This document shows positions 44,301 to 53,624 of a stretch of DNA of 64,000 nucleotides, in pieces (the stretch's first letter is position 1; each line of letters opens with the position of its first letter). Below the pieces are notes generated by a model, which was not told the DNA's origin, did not search any database, and saw only the letters and a program-made list of their open reading frames with translations. Source of the stretch: Aestuariibius sp. HNIBRBA575. Its GTDB lineage: Bacteria > Pseudomonadota > Alphaproteobacteria > Rhodobacterales > Rhodobacteraceae. The DNA is taken from positions 2,321,501 through 2,385,500 of the forward strand of contig NZ_CP162414.1 of assembly GCF_040932005.1 (NCBI RefSeq), given 5' to 3'. The translations under genes and the position numbers were made by a program.

Positions 44301-45728
44301 TTATAGGCCTTTGGCTGTATAGCTCTGCGCGACGCGATCGATTGAAACCAGATAGGCCGCCGTGCGCAAATCTTCGACATCGCTGCGTTCATGCCAAACA
44401 TTGCTCATGGACTGATAGGCTGTTCGCATCGTGTCATCCAAACCTGACCGCACCAATTCCAGCTCATCTGCGCCGCGTAGATACCGCTCTTTGAAATTGC
44501 CGTTCAAAGACCAGCGATCCCCCATGCTTTCATCCAGCCGTTCCAGTTCGCGCACGATCAATTCATGACGCGCCTCTTCCTGGCGGCGCTGCATCCGACC
44601 AAATCGGATATGCGACAGGTTTTTGACCCATTCAAAATAGGAAACGGTCACACCGCCCGCATTTGCATACATATCTGGGATGATAACCACCCCTTTTTCG
44701 CGCAGAATTTCATCCGCTCCGGCGGTGACTGGGCCGTTGGCTGCTTCAATGATCAAAGGGGCCTTAATGCGTGCCGCATTTTCAAGGTTAATCACCCCCT
44801 CAAGGGCCGCGGGGATCAGAATGTCGCAATCTTGTTCCAGCAACAAGGTGCCGTTTTCCACATAGGTGCCCGTTGGATAGCCTTTGACGCCGCCATGTTT
44901 GACAATCCAATGATGGACGGCTTCGACGTCGATCCCATCGGGGTCAAACACGCCGCCATCGCGTTCAATGATGCCTGTAACCAGCGATCCATCTTCTTCT
45001 TTTAGGAATTTCGCGGCGTGATAACCCACATTTCCCAGCCCCTGGACGATGACTTTTTTACCGTCCAAGCTGCCATCCAACCCGGCGGCGCGCACGTCAT
45101 CAGGATGGCGGAAAAATTCACGTAATGCATATTGGACACCGCGCCCTGTCGCCTCGACGCGGCCCTGAATGCCGCCTGCATGGGCCGGTTTGCCGGTCAC
45201 ACAGGCATTGGCGTTGATGTCGGTGGTGTTCATGCGGCGATATTGATCCGCAATCCACGCCATTTCCCGTTCGCCCGTGCCCATATCAGGTGCAGGAACG
45301 TTCTGAGAGGGATGGATCAGGTCACGTTTGCACAATTCATAGGCAAAACGCCGGGTGATTTGTTCCATTTCGTGTTCATCCCATTCGCGAGGATCAACAC
45401 ATAACCCACCTTTGGATCCCCCAAACGGGGTTTCGACCAAGGCGCATTTGTAGGTCATCAAAGCGGCAAGCGCTTCGACTTCGTTTTGGTTAACCGAGGT
45501 TGCGAAACGAATGCCGCCTTTTACCGGTTCCATATGTTCAGAATGAACCGATCGATAGCCGGTAAACGTCTTCATTTCACCACGCAGACGCACCCCAAAG
45601 CGCACCGTATAGGTCGCGTTACAGACGCGAATTTTTTCTTCGATACCGGGTGCCAGATCCATCAGGGCCACGGCACGGTTAAACATAATATCGACGGATT
45701 CACGAAAGCTTGGTTCGCGCTGAGACAT
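44301..45728 (-). CDS. Glu/Leu/Phe/Val family dehydrogenase, probable glutamate dehydrogenase
   Basis: The 475-residue protein has the catalytic motif ETPFGGSKGGLCVDP near residue 98 (with the active-site Lys) and the Rossmann segment VIVQGLGNVGYHAAKFLKEE near 210. The NANACVTGKP substrate segment is near 157. The length and the separate NAD domain fit an NAD-dependent glutamate dehydrogenase; substrate choice within the family is not certain. Start 45728 has GGAGCT 7 bases upstream. Glutamate turnover fits with the adjacent sarcosine/C1 operon, but a terminator separates them. Confidence 0.88.
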   Translation of the reverse strand: MSQREPSFRESVDIMFNRAVALMDLAPGIEEKIRVCNATYTVRFGVRLRGEMKTFTGYRSVHSEHMEPVKGGIRFATSVNQNEVEALAALMTYKCALVETPFGGSKGGLCVDPREWDEHEMEQITRRFAYELCKRDLIHPSQNVPAPDMGTGEREMAWIADQYRRMNTTDINANACVTGKPAHAGGIQGRVEATGRGVQYALREFFRHPDDVRAAGLDGSLDGKKVIVQGLGNVGYHAAKFLKEEDGSLVTGIIERDGGVFDPDGIDVEAVHHWIVKHGGVKGYPTGTYVENGTLLLEQDCDILIPAALEGVINLENAARIKAPLIIEAANGPVTAGADEILREKGVVIIPDMYANAGGVTVSYFEWVKNLSHIRFGRMQRRQEEARHELIVRELERLDESMGDRWSLNGNFKERYLRGADELELVRSGLDDTMRTAYQSMSNVWHERSDVEDLRTAAYLVSIDRVAQSYTAKGL

Positions 45729-46127
45729 GGGTAGAGCTCCGGTTAATGGCAAATCACTGGATGATCCTGACGTGATTCGGTTAACAACTGCGACAATATT
45801 AGGCAGTGATTTGTCCCAATCTGGACTTTTCCACAGGTCAGACGACTTTTACGGAAATAATCGCGATTGATTTCTCGTTGCGCAACAATGCCCAGGCCTG
45901 CGCCGGGATTGTGTCTTAATAAATGGTTAATTGACCCAATTCGCCCCAAACCTCGCCTCATTCTGGCCCAGAATGAATGCGACAAAGGCTGCGGTGTAGT
46001 CTGTATTACGCCAGCCGGACCGATCCTGATACGGCAAATATTAGAGGTGAATTGTGAAAACCGCAGGCCAAATCGCAGCAAAGCGCGCTTCAGCGTTTCC
46101 TTGCCGCCCATTTATGGGGGGACAATC
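45729..46127. other. 400-base intergenic region between gdh and the Tad genes
   Basis: This divergent promoter region contains a perfect TTAA-N7-TTAA site (45916-45930), the gdh leader and a short leader ORF with its own ribosome site (46054-46131). I see no tRNA or conserved RNA in it. Confidence 0.6.
45916..45930. promoter_or_regulatory. CtrA-type binding site
   Basis: TTAA (45916-45919), 7 bases, TTAA (45927-45930) matches the CtrA consensus TTAA-N7-TTAA(C), lacking the final C. It lies about 200 bases before the first Tad gene and 188 bases before gdh. CtrA controls pili and motility genes in several Rhodobacteraceae. Confidence 0.5.
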
Positions 46128-46131
46128 ATGA
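46054..46131 (+). CDS. short leader ORF overlapping tadE
   Basis: A GTG-started frame of 25 codons has AGAGGTGA 4-9 bases before the start. Its TGA overlaps the tadE ATG by 4 bases (ATGATG at 46128-46133 contains ATGA). The product (about VKTAGQIAAKRAS...GGQS) resembles no known peptide. It may serve translational coupling to tadE. It could equally be a chance frame. Confidence 0.3.
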   Translation: MKTAGQIAAKRASAFPCRPFMGGQS

Positions 46132-46670
46132 TGTTTGCCCGCCCGACGTTATCTTGGCTTCGCAAATTCCGTCGCGACGAAGACGGCAATTCCACCATCG
46201 AATTCGTGTTGGTCGTTCCGTTCATCATGACTATTTTCCTTTGTTCCTTTGAAATGGGTCTGATGATGATCCGCAATGTGATGCTGGAACGGGGTGTGGA
46301 TCTGGCGGTGCGATCCGTCCGATTGGGGACCACAAATCAGGTCAACGCCGATCAACTGCGCGATATGGTCTGCAATGGCGCCGGGATTATCCCGGATTGC
46401 CAGAGCGCCGTTAAAATCGAAATGGTTCGGATTGATACAGCAGCATGGGTTGATATTCCGCGTGATGCGGATTGCGTCGATCGGAATGATCCCGCCGCCC
46501 CGGCGCGCAGCTTTACTACCGGGGGCATGAATGAGCTGATGGTCCTGCGCGTCTGCGCGCTGTTTGATCCCATCTTTCCCACAACAGGTCTGGGGTTCCG
46601 TATGCCCAAGGAATCCAACGGGGCATATGCCATCGTTACGACCTCTGCATTTGTCATGGAGCCAGGTTAA
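46128..46670 (+). CDS. TadE-family pilus assembly protein
   Basis: The 180-residue protein has the short type IVb-like signal FRRDEDGNSTIEFVLVVPF. The Gly before the hydrophobic helix and Glu at +5 match TadV prepilin-peptidase processing. One transmembrane helix follows (about 24-46), then a periplasmic domain with cysteines. TadE-like minor pseudopilins act in Tad (Flp) pilus assembly. Start ATG 46128 or 46131, with GGGGGGA just upstream. It is the first of three linked genes; the main tad export genes are not in the window. Confidence 0.85.
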   Translation: MMFARPTLSWLRKFRRDEDGNSTIEFVLVVPFIMTIFLCSFEMGLMMIRNVMLERGVDLAVRSVRLGTTNQVNADQLRDMVCNGAGIIPDCQSAVKIEMVRIDTAAWVDIPRDADCVDRNDPAAPARSFTTGGMNELMVLRVCALFDPIFPTTGLGFRMPKESNGAYAIVTTSAFVMEPG

Positions 46671-46673
46671 GCC

Positions 46674-48308
46674 ATGTTTATCAACTCCAATCCCAAAGAC
46701 TTTTTGACGCGCTTTCGCAAAGACGAAGATGGCGGCATGATCATTTTTTCACTGTATCTGTTTGTCATGATGCTGGCGATCGGAGGTATGGCCGTTGATC
46801 TGATGCGATTTGAAACGGCCCGCGCCCAATTGCAAAGCTGCACCGATACGGCGTTGCTGGCCGCGGCTGATTTGGATCAGGGAAACGACCCAGCCACCGT
46901 GTTCAATGATTATATGGACAAATGTGGCATGTCTGACTTTGTGCAAACCGGCAGCCCCGTGGTTGTCGAAGGCATCAATTACCGGTCCGTCACTGCGGAT
47001 GCGACCATTGAATTGCCCACTTTGTTTATGAACATGATGGGCATCACCCAATTGGACGCGCCTTCGACCGGCACCGCAATAGAGAGCGTTTCAGAAGTTG
47101 AAATTTCGCTGGTGCTGGATATTTCCGGCTCTATGGGGTGGGCATCCAACACCGGAACGACAACCAAGCTTGAGGAATTGCAAGCGGCCGCAAATCTGTT
47201 TGTGGATATGATTTATCAGCGTTCTGATCCCGACGAAGTGTCGATCAGCATCATCCCCTATTCCACACAGGTGGCTTTGCCGCCCAATTTGCTGGACCAG
47301 TATAACGTGACCCGTGGGCACAATTATTCCAGCTGTGTGAACTTTGACTACGATGACTTTAACACTGTGTCATTGCCAACAAACCAAGCGCTGGAACACA
47401 CACAGCATTTTGCCCCTTGGGGGAAATATGGCCCGGTGCGCTATGACCATTATAACCGGTCTTATGTATGTCGCCCCGAAGCTGCGTCTGCGATCCTGCC
47501 CATGAGCGGCGACCCAGATGTCCTGAAAGCCCATATCAACGCGTTGACCCCAGGTGGGAACACGTCCATCGATATTGGGGTGAAATGGGGCGTGGCACTG
47601 TTGGATCCATCCGCACAGCCTGCCATCAACGCATTGATCGCCAATAACGAAGTAAACTCTGTCTTCTCTGGTCGCCCCTATACCGTGGCCAGCGGTCAAT
47701 CGATGAAAATCGTGATTGTGATGACGGATGGGAAAAACACCACGCAATATATGCTGGATGACACCCTGCGCGGGTCCATGTCCGACGTTTACGAAGATCC
47801 GGTTTCTGGCCACTACTTTGTGGATTCCGACGAAGAAGGCCACCGGGATGGCGACGGTATCCCCGACGAACGTTGGTTCTATCCGCGGGCGGAACGGTAT
47901 GGCTGGGGCAACCAATGGCGTCGCGATTGGGAAGTGCCTGCCAACTTGCGTCAACTGCCCTATTCGGAACTCATGAACGAAGTGACGATGCAATATAACG
48001 CAGACTATCACTATGGTCGCCAGCACGACTGGTCGTCTGATTACAATTCCCAGTACAACAACATCCTGGAAACGGTAAATGCAGGGACCAAAAACAGTCG
48101 TCTAGATGACATTTGTGACGTCGCCAAAAGTGATCCAAACAATATGGTGGTCTACACGATCGGCTTTGAGGTTGACGATCCATCCGCGGCTGTGATGGCA
48201 GATTGCGCATCCTCGGCGTCCCACTTCTATCGTGTGGGTGGTCCAGAAATCATGGATGCGTTCCAATCCATCGCACGTCAGGTGAATGAACTGAGGCTCG
48301 TACAATGA
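46674..48308 (+). CDS. tadG: TadG-type pilus assembly protein with vWA domain
   Basis: The 544-residue protein has an N-terminal FRKDEDGGMIIFSLYLFVMMLAIGGMAVDLMRFE segment that resembles the neighbouring TadE signals but lacks Glu at +5. It is followed by a von Willebrand factor A domain whose metal-site motif DISGSMG is near residue 150. The vWA region is interrupted by a long Tyr/Trp/Asn-rich insertion (about 210-460), and the domain ends with NMVVYTIGFEVDD. TadG is a Tad pilus component anchored in the inner membrane. It starts 3 bases after the first gene and overlaps the next by 4. Confidence 0.87.
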   Translation: MFINSNPKDFLTRFRKDEDGGMIIFSLYLFVMMLAIGGMAVDLMRFETARAQLQSCTDTALLAAADLDQGNDPATVFNDYMDKCGMSDFVQTGSPVVVEGINYRSVTADATIELPTLFMNMMGITQLDAPSTGTAIESVSEVEISLVLDISGSMGWASNTGTTTKLEELQAAANLFVDMIYQRSDPDEVSISIIPYSTQVALPPNLLDQYNVTRGHNYSSCVNFDYDDFNTVSLPTNQALEHTQHFAPWGKYGPVRYDHYNRSYVCRPEAASAILPMSGDPDVLKAHINALTPGGNTSIDIGVKWGVALLDPSAQPAINALIANNEVNSVFSGRPYTVASGQSMKIVIVMTDGKNTTQYMLDDTLRGSMSDVYEDPVSGHYFVDSDEEGHRDGDGIPDERWFYPRAERYGWGNQWRRDWEVPANLRQLPYSELMNEVTMQYNADYHYGRQHDWSSDYNSQYNNILETVNAGTKNSRLDDICDVAKSDPNNMVVYTIGFEVDDPSAAVMADCASSASHFYRVGGPEIMDAFQSIARQVNELRLVQ

Positions 48309-49012
48309 TGCGCACCCCTACCTTTCTCACCCGCTGCGGCATCTTGTTGCGAGATCGGATCGACCGGTTTCGCAGCGACGAACGGGGATCTGTTTCGATC
48401 GAAATGGTTCTGGTCGTCCCGATGTTGTTTTGGTGCTATCTGGGGATGTTCGTCTATTTTGACGCATTCCGCGCAAAGTCCGCGACGGAAAAGGCAACAT
48501 TCACCATTGCCGACTTTATCGGCCGGATCGACAACCGCGAAATCGAAGACGTTGTGACCCCCGAAATCATTGATTCCATGTACGAATTGCATGGATTGTT
48601 GACCCATTCGCGCCTGCGCACTGGTGTGCGTATTTCGGTTATCAGCTGGAATGCCAATCGGGGCCGGTATTACCGGGTTTGGTCTGAATGGCGTGGCAGA
48701 CGGGCGCGTGACACAGGTGGTCTGCGCGGTGTTGGTCGGTTGACCAACACCGCGCTTATTAGCCCCGAATACACGGATCGACTGCCGACAACGATGCTGC
48801 ACACGGAACGCCTTATCTTGGTGGAAACATTTGCCATCTATGAACCGCCCTTTAATCTGGCTTGGGACGCATTTGGAACAGGTCAAGAAACATTTGGCCC
48901 GCATATCAAGCCGTATCAAATGGATACGTTGGTGTTTTACCGCCCTCGGTTCAGCGAACGGATTTGTTTCAACGACGATCCCAATTATGATCCGGTCGCG
49001 GCCGTGTGCTAA
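48305..49012 (+). CDS. second TadE-like pilus assembly protein
   Basis: The 235-residue protein begins with FRSDERGSVSIEMVLVVPMLFWCYLGMFVYFDAF, again Gly followed by a helix with Glu at +5. The periplasmic part (about 60-235) has an Arg-rich strand region (RIDNREIEDVVTPEIIDSMYEL) and is not known to have catalytic motifs. It is translationally coupled to tadG. Together the three genes probably supply minor pseudopilins for a pilus machine encoded elsewhere. Confidence 0.82.
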   Translation: MMRTPTFLTRCGILLRDRIDRFRSDERGSVSIEMVLVVPMLFWCYLGMFVYFDAFRAKSATEKATFTIADFIGRIDNREIEDVVTPEIIDSMYELHGLLTHSRLRTGVRISVISWNANRGRYYRVWSEWRGRRARDTGGLRGVGRLTNTALISPEYTDRLPTTMLHTERLILVETFAIYEPPFNLAWDAFGTGQETFGPHIKPYQMDTLVFYRPRFSERICFNDDPNYDPVAAVC

Positions 49013-49495
49013 TCAGCGGGACGCAATCCGAAACGCGATTTGTTCGGCCATAAATTTGGACGCCCCGGCAGAGGTAACCCCGCCAACGCCAACCCGGCGC
49101 CCCAATGCCCAATACAGCCCCGGCGCCCAGGCGCGGGGCTGTTTTTCGGTCAAAACAAGTGTAAATCCATTAGACGGCTTAAACGCAAAAACGCCCCGTT
49201 CAACGTCTTTGATGTCTTCGATCCGCGCCAGAACACGCCCAGCGCTGTCTGACAATCCCTCTTCGGTCAGGGTCAACACCAACAATGTCGCCCGGCGCAA
49301 ATGTTCGGCCCCAAACAGAACCACAGCCCCAAATGCAATCAGGAACACCTGCCAGATCAAAGCGGGGGGATTGGTAAAGGCCAGATAAATCAACAACGCC
49401 CCGAGCGCGTATAAAACCATCAACGCAAACAACCGGCGCCCGGCCGAGGCATTTAAGGTTGCGTAAACACCGTTTTCATCTGGTCCCATCATCAT
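49013..49495 (-). CDS. membrane protein of unknown function
   Basis: The 160-residue protein has two transmembrane helices (about 20-60) and then a soluble beta-rich domain (LTEEGLSDSAGRVLARIEDIKDVERGVFAFKPSNGFTLVLTEKQPRAWAPGLYW) resembling a PH-like fold. Function is unknown. Its start overlaps the TetR gene by 20 bases, so the two may be co-translated, and it converges on the tadE-like gene with no gap. Confidence 0.75.
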   Translation of the reverse strand: MMMGPDENGVYATLNASAGRRLFALMVLYALGALLIYLAFTNPPALIWQVFLIAFGAVVLFGAEHLRRATLLVLTLTEEGLSDSAGRVLARIEDIKDVERGVFAFKPSNGFTLVLTEKQPRAWAPGLYWALGRRVGVGGVTSAGASKFMAEQIAFRIASR

Positions 49496-50084
49496 TGGTC
49501 ATCCCCACCGATTTGCGCACGAGATCCAGATAGATCTCTTCGATCCGTTCGATCGAAAGGCGCCCCCCGGCCCGATACCAGTTGGTCATGCCCGTGAGAA
49601 GGGCAATCAGCGCCAAAGTCGCGACCTTGGTGTCCTCGATGGCAAAAACACCCTCATTTACGCCCTGAACAAGGATCGCTTCTAAGGCATCCTCATATTG
49701 TTTACGCATCTGTTCGATCATGACAAAGTTGTCCGGCGTCAGATTGCGCAGCTCCATATAGGACAAAAACACCTCATCCGTGCGCGGAATGTGGAACTGA
49801 ATGTGGAACCGTGTGAACGCTTCGAGCTGCTGTTCGGCGTCACCTTGGATGTCTGCGCCAGCAAGGGCGGCCAACAACGATTCCATATGGGCGTTCAACA
49901 AATCAAACAATAAGGCCTGTTTGTCTTTGGTATAATTATAAAGCGCCCCAGCCTGCACGCCCACTTCTTTGGCAATCTGGCGCATTGAGACCGCCGCATA
50001 GCCATGTTGCGCAATCAGCCGCAAGGCGGCATCGCGCACCCGGGGGCCAGTGATATCGGAATGTGATCCAGTTTTTCGTGCCAT
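49476..50084 (-). CDS. TetR/AcrR family transcriptional regulator
   Basis: The 202-residue protein has an N-terminal helix-turn-helix (RVRDAALRLIAQHGYAAVSMRQIAKEVGVQAGALYNYTKDKQALLFDLL at about 14-62) followed by a ligand domain without recognisable family motif. Ligand and targets are unknown; the linked membrane protein is the nearest candidate target. Start 50084 has AAGGG just upstream. Confidence 0.88.
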   Translation of the reverse strand: MARKTGSHSDITGPRVRDAALRLIAQHGYAAVSMRQIAKEVGVQAGALYNYTKDKQALLFDLLNAHMESLLAALAGADIQGDAEQQLEAFTRFHIQFHIPRTDEVFLSYMELRNLTPDNFVMIEQMRKQYEDALEAILVQGVNEGVFAIEDTKVATLALIALLTGMTNWYRAGGRLSIERIEEIYLDLVRKSVGMTNDDGTR

Positions 50085-50189
50085 AGCCCTTGATAACTGA
50101 ACAATCATTCAATTGAAAACCCCTCGCATCACCGGACGGGCACAGGTAAGGTCGCGCCGAACCATCGGGCGACCTGACAGGTAGAAGTT

Positions 50190-50483
50190 ATGCGGTATGC
50201 GTTGATTGTATTTTTATTGGCCAGTTGCACGCAATTTCCGCAACTTGACGCCACTTTGCCGGCTGAAAATGCAATCGCGCCGCGTGTTGTTCCGTTGGGT
50301 CCGATTCTGGCACAGGCCGATCGGTTGGGCGGACAAACCACCGATTTCGACGCGATCAATGCGGATCTGCAAACCCGGCTGTCGCAATTGCGCAGCCGCG
50401 CTGCCAATCTGCAAGGTCCCGTGATCCCGACGGCCACGCGCAACAGAATGCGACGTGGGATTGACACCTCTGCGTTGCAGTAA
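50190..50483 (+). CDS. small putative lipoprotein
   Basis: The 97-residue protein has a short signal ALIVFLLASCTQFP, with a likely lipidated Cys at residue 13. The mature part includes TDFDAINADLQTRLSQLRSRAANLQ, which should be helical. It sits 58 bases upstream of hom in the same direction. No family is recognised. Confidence 0.7.
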   Translation: MRYALIVFLLASCTQFPQLDATLPAENAIAPRVVPLGPILAQADRLGGQTTDFDAINADLQTRLSQLRSRAANLQGPVIPTATRNRMRRGIDTSALQ

Positions 50484-50540
50484 GCCGCCTTTCCCGCTAT
50501 CCCCCCTGTCGAACCCGAAACTGATCGAAAGACGCACGCC

Positions 50541-51830
50541 ATGACCACTCCTCTTCGCCTCGGAATTGCAGGTCTCGGCACGGTGGGTGTCGGGGTGATT
50601 AAAATCCTGCACCAAAAAGCCAATTTACTGGCGGAACGCACCGGCCGGCCCATTGAAATCGTCGCCGTTTCTGCACGGTCCAAAGGCAAAGATCGCGGCG
50701 TATCCCTGGATGGATATGCATGGGAAGACGATCCAGTTGCATTGGCCAAACGCGACGACATTGATGTATTTGTCGAATTGATGGGCGGCGATAGCGGCCC
50801 CGCCAAGGACGCAACCGAAGCCGCGCTGGCCAGTGGCAAAGATGTCGTCACCGCCAACAAAGCGCTGCTGGCCCATCACGGCCAAAATCTGGCCGAAATT
50901 GCCGAAGCGTCAAACCATGTCATCCGGTTCGAAGCCGCGGTTGCGGGCGGTATCCCAGTGATCAAAGCCCTGACCGAAGGCTTGGCTGGCAATGACATCA
51001 CCCGCGTCATGGGCGTGATGAACGGCACCTGCAACTACATCCTGACCCGGATGGAAAACGCTGGCCTGACCTACGAAGAGGCGTTTGCCGAAGCAGATGG
51101 GCTTGGATATTTGGAAGCGGATCCCAATCTGGATGTGGGCGGGATTGATGCGGGCCACAAACTGGCGCTGCTGGCGGCAATTGCCTATGGCACACAGCCC
51201 GATTTCGACGCCGTCGAACTAGAAGGCATCGGATCGATCACAATCGAAGATATCCGCCAAGCCGCCGATATGGGCTATAAAATCAAGCTGTTAGGCGTCG
51301 CGCAAATGACCGGCCGGGGGTTGGAACAACGCATGTCGCCGTGCCTTGTGCCTGCCACGTCCCCGCTGGGTCAGCTCGAAGGGGGCACCAATATGGTGGT
51401 GCTGGAAGGCGATCATGTGGGGCAGATTGTGCTGCGTGGCGCAGGTGCCGGCGAAGGCCCAACCGCCAGCGCGGTTTTGGGCGACATCATGGATATTGCC
51501 CGTGGCATCCGCATTTCGACCTTTGGCCAACCGGCCGCTGGCCTGACCAAGGCGCGCGCCGCACGGGCCGCCATTGCCGCACCTTATTATCTGCGCATGG
51601 AATTGCATGATAAACCCGGCGCTTTGGCCAAAATCGCCACCCAATTGGGTGAGGCTGGTATTTCCATCGACCGGATGCGCCAATATGGCCACAATGCCGG
51701 CGCGGCACCTGTTTTGATCGTAACCCACAAAACCACTCGCAATGCCGTCGAAGACGCGCTGAAAGGGTTTGATCGCACCGGCGTTGTGGCGACCAAGCCC
51801 GTTGTGATCCGGATCGAGACCGTAGAATAA
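50541..51830 (+). CDS. hom: homoserine dehydrogenase
   Basis: The 429-residue protein has an NADP-binding start (LGIAGLGTVGVGVIKIL), the catalytic region GVMNGTCNYILTRMENAGLTYEEAFAEADGLGYLEADPNLDVGGIDAGHKLALLA near 150-215 and a C-terminal ACT domain (about 345-425). The ACT domain suggests threonine feedback. It reduces aspartate semialdehyde to homoserine for threonine and methionine. It is followed by the ceramidase-like gene at 33 bases. Confidence 0.96.
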   Translation: MTTPLRLGIAGLGTVGVGVIKILHQKANLLAERTGRPIEIVAVSARSKGKDRGVSLDGYAWEDDPVALAKRDDIDVFVELMGGDSGPAKDATEAALASGKDVVTANKALLAHHGQNLAEIAEASNHVIRFEAAVAGGIPVIKALTEGLAGNDITRVMGVMNGTCNYILTRMENAGLTYEEAFAEADGLGYLEADPNLDVGGIDAGHKLALLAAIAYGTQPDFDAVELEGIGSITIEDIRQAADMGYKIKLLGVAQMTGRGLEQRMSPCLVPATSPLGQLEGGTNMVVLEGDHVGQIVLRGAGAGEGPTASAVLGDIMDIARGIRISTFGQPAAGLTKARAARAAIAAPYYLRMELHDKPGALAKIATQLGEAGISIDRMRQYGHNAGAAPVLIVTHKTTRNAVEDALKGFDRTGVVATKPVVIRIETVE

Positions 51831-51862
51831 CGTTTAAAAGCCGTGTATTAGTTGAGTAATGA

Positions 51863-52573
51863 GTGATGAATTGGTTTGCCTCGGTTGACATCTATTGTGA
51901 ACGTCTAAGCCCGGCCTATTGGGCAGAGCCGGTAAACGCCCTGTCCAACATTGCCTTTGTTTTGGCGGCAATCTGGGCGGGGTTCAGCGCCAAATCCCGT
52001 GGCATCACGTCGCCTGCAATCTGGGTTCTGATCCCTTGGGCGGCGTTGATCGGCGTTGGATCCTACCTGTTTCACACCCATGCAAACCGCTGGAGCGAGA
52101 TGGCCGATGTCATTCCGATCTGGGGATTTGTCGCCGCGTATGTCCTGATCAGCGTCAACCGTTTGGGGGGTGTCCAACCCGGCAAACTGGCCAAGATCGT
52201 CGCGATCGGGGCAATTTGTGGCTTTATCACGTCGGTGTTTTTTGCCATCGGCGAAGGCGACACCACGACGCTTGCGCATGATTACACGCATTCTGTTGAT
52301 CCGCTGAATGGATCTGGCCAATACGCGCCCGCCTTGATTGCGCTGTTGGTTTTGTCCTTTGTGATGTGGCGACGTAAGCATCCGCAACGGGGTTGGGCCT
52401 TGGGGGCGGTGGCCGTGTTTTTCACATCCCTGTTGGCGCGCACCGTCGATATGTCCCTATGCGAAGCGATTCCCGGCGGGACCCATTTTATGTGGCACAT
52501 TCTGAACGGATTGATGGTTGGGCTGCTTTTGCAATTGCTGATCCGCGCCACCCCAGCAAAACAACGTATTTAA
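51863..52573 (+). CDS. ceramidase-domain (CREST-type) membrane protein
   Basis: The 236-residue protein has seven predicted transmembrane helices. The conserved residues of the alkaline ceramidase/CREST superfamily are visible: EPVNALSNIAFV near residue 22, SYLFHTHANRWSEMADVIPI near 75 and HFMWHILNG near 210, which would form the Zn site from three His and an Asp. Members hydrolyse lipid amide or related bonds. In alphaproteobacteria the substrate is not established. It lies between hom and glpX, but nothing links the functions. Confidence 0.8.
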   Translation: MMNWFASVDIYCERLSPAYWAEPVNALSNIAFVLAAIWAGFSAKSRGITSPAIWVLIPWAALIGVGSYLFHTHANRWSEMADVIPIWGFVAAYVLISVNRLGGVQPGKLAKIVAIGAICGFITSVFFAIGEGDTTTLAHDYTHSVDPLNGSGQYAPALIALLVLSFVMWRRKHPQRGWALGAVAVFFTSLLARTVDMSLCEAIPGGTHFMWHILNGLMVGLLLQLLIRATPAKQRI

Positions 52574-52658
52574 CCGCGTATTTACGCACCCAAACCTTGT
52601 AAATTGCCCTCTGCCTGCGCTACATGGCGGCAACCTAATGACCCAAAGGACCTTTGAA

Positions 52659-53624
52659 ATGCACAAGCCACCCGAATTTCACGACCGTATGTTGTCTTTG
52701 GGCTTGGCCCGCGTATCAGAGGCAGCGGCGATTGCGTCTGCCAAACTGATCGGTCGTGGCGACGAAAAAGCCGCGGATCAGGCGGCTGTTGATGCGATGC
52801 GCACCCAGCTGAACCAGCTGGAAATTCAGGGTGTTGTTGTGATCGGCGAAGGCGAACGCGACGAAGCGCCAATGCTGTATATCGGCGAAGAAGTGGGCAG
52901 CGGCGAAGGCCCAGCGGTAGACATCGCGCTGGACCCGCTGGAAGGCACAACATTGACCGCCAAAGACATGCCAAATGCCTTGGCTGTGATTGCCATGGGC
53001 CCGCGCGGTTCCATGCTGCACGCGCCAGACACCTATATGCGTAAACTGGCCATTGGGCCGGGCTATGAGGACGGCGTTGTGACGCTGGCCATGTCCCCAA
53101 CCGAACGGGTTCAGGCCCTGGCCAAAGCCAAAGGCTGTGAGCCGTGGAACATCACCGTTTGCGTTCTGGAACGTCCACGCCACGAAGACATGATCGCTGA
53201 ATTGCGCGCCACGGGCTGTGCGATCCGCCTGATCACAGATGGGGATGTGGCCGGCGTTATGCATTGCGCGGAACCCGACCAAACCGGCATCGACATGTAT
53301 ATGGGCGACGGTGGCGCCCCCGAAGGCGTGCTGGCCGCAGCCGCATTGAAATGTATGGGCGGTCAAATCTTTGGTCAGCTGTTGTTCCGCAATGACGACG
53401 AACGGGGCCGCGCCGCCAAGGCAGGCATCACCGATCTGGACCGTATTTATACACGCGATGAAATGGTCACAGGCGACGTGATCTTTGCCGCGACAGGCGT
53501 GACAGACGGTTCGTTGCTGCCCGGCATCAAACGCGAAGTCGGCTATCTGACCACAGAAACATTGTTGATGCGGTCCAAAACCGGGTCGGTGCGGCGCATG
53601 TCTTACCGCAACCCGCGCGACTAA
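52659..53624 (+). CDS. glpX: class II fructose-1,6-bisphosphatase
   Basis: The 321-residue protein has the metal-phosphatase motif IALDPLEGTTLTAK near residue 88, EGERDEAPMLYIGEEVGSGEG near 62 and GDGGAPEGVLAAAALKCMGGQ near 225. It hydrolyses fructose 1,6-bisphosphate in gluconeogenesis, and in many alphaproteobacteria it also acts on sedoheptulose 1,7-bisphosphate. ATG 52659 follows AAAGGA at a fair distance and is preferred over ATG 52638. It is coupled with the next gene (TAATG). Confidence 0.95.
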   Translation: MHKPPEFHDRMLSLGLARVSEAAAIASAKLIGRGDEKAADQAAVDAMRTQLNQLEIQGVVVIGEGERDEAPMLYIGEEVGSGEGPAVDIALDPLEGTTLTAKDMPNALAVIAMGPRGSMLHAPDTYMRKLAIGPGYEDGVVTLAMSPTERVQALAKAKGCEPWNITVCVLERPRHEDMIAELRATGCAIRLITDGDVAGVMHCAEPDQTGIDMYMGDGGAPEGVLAAAALKCMGGQIFGQLLFRNDDERGRAAKAGITDLDRIYTRDEMVTGDVIFAATGVTDGSLLPGIKREVGYLTTETLLMRSKTGSVRRMSYRNPRD

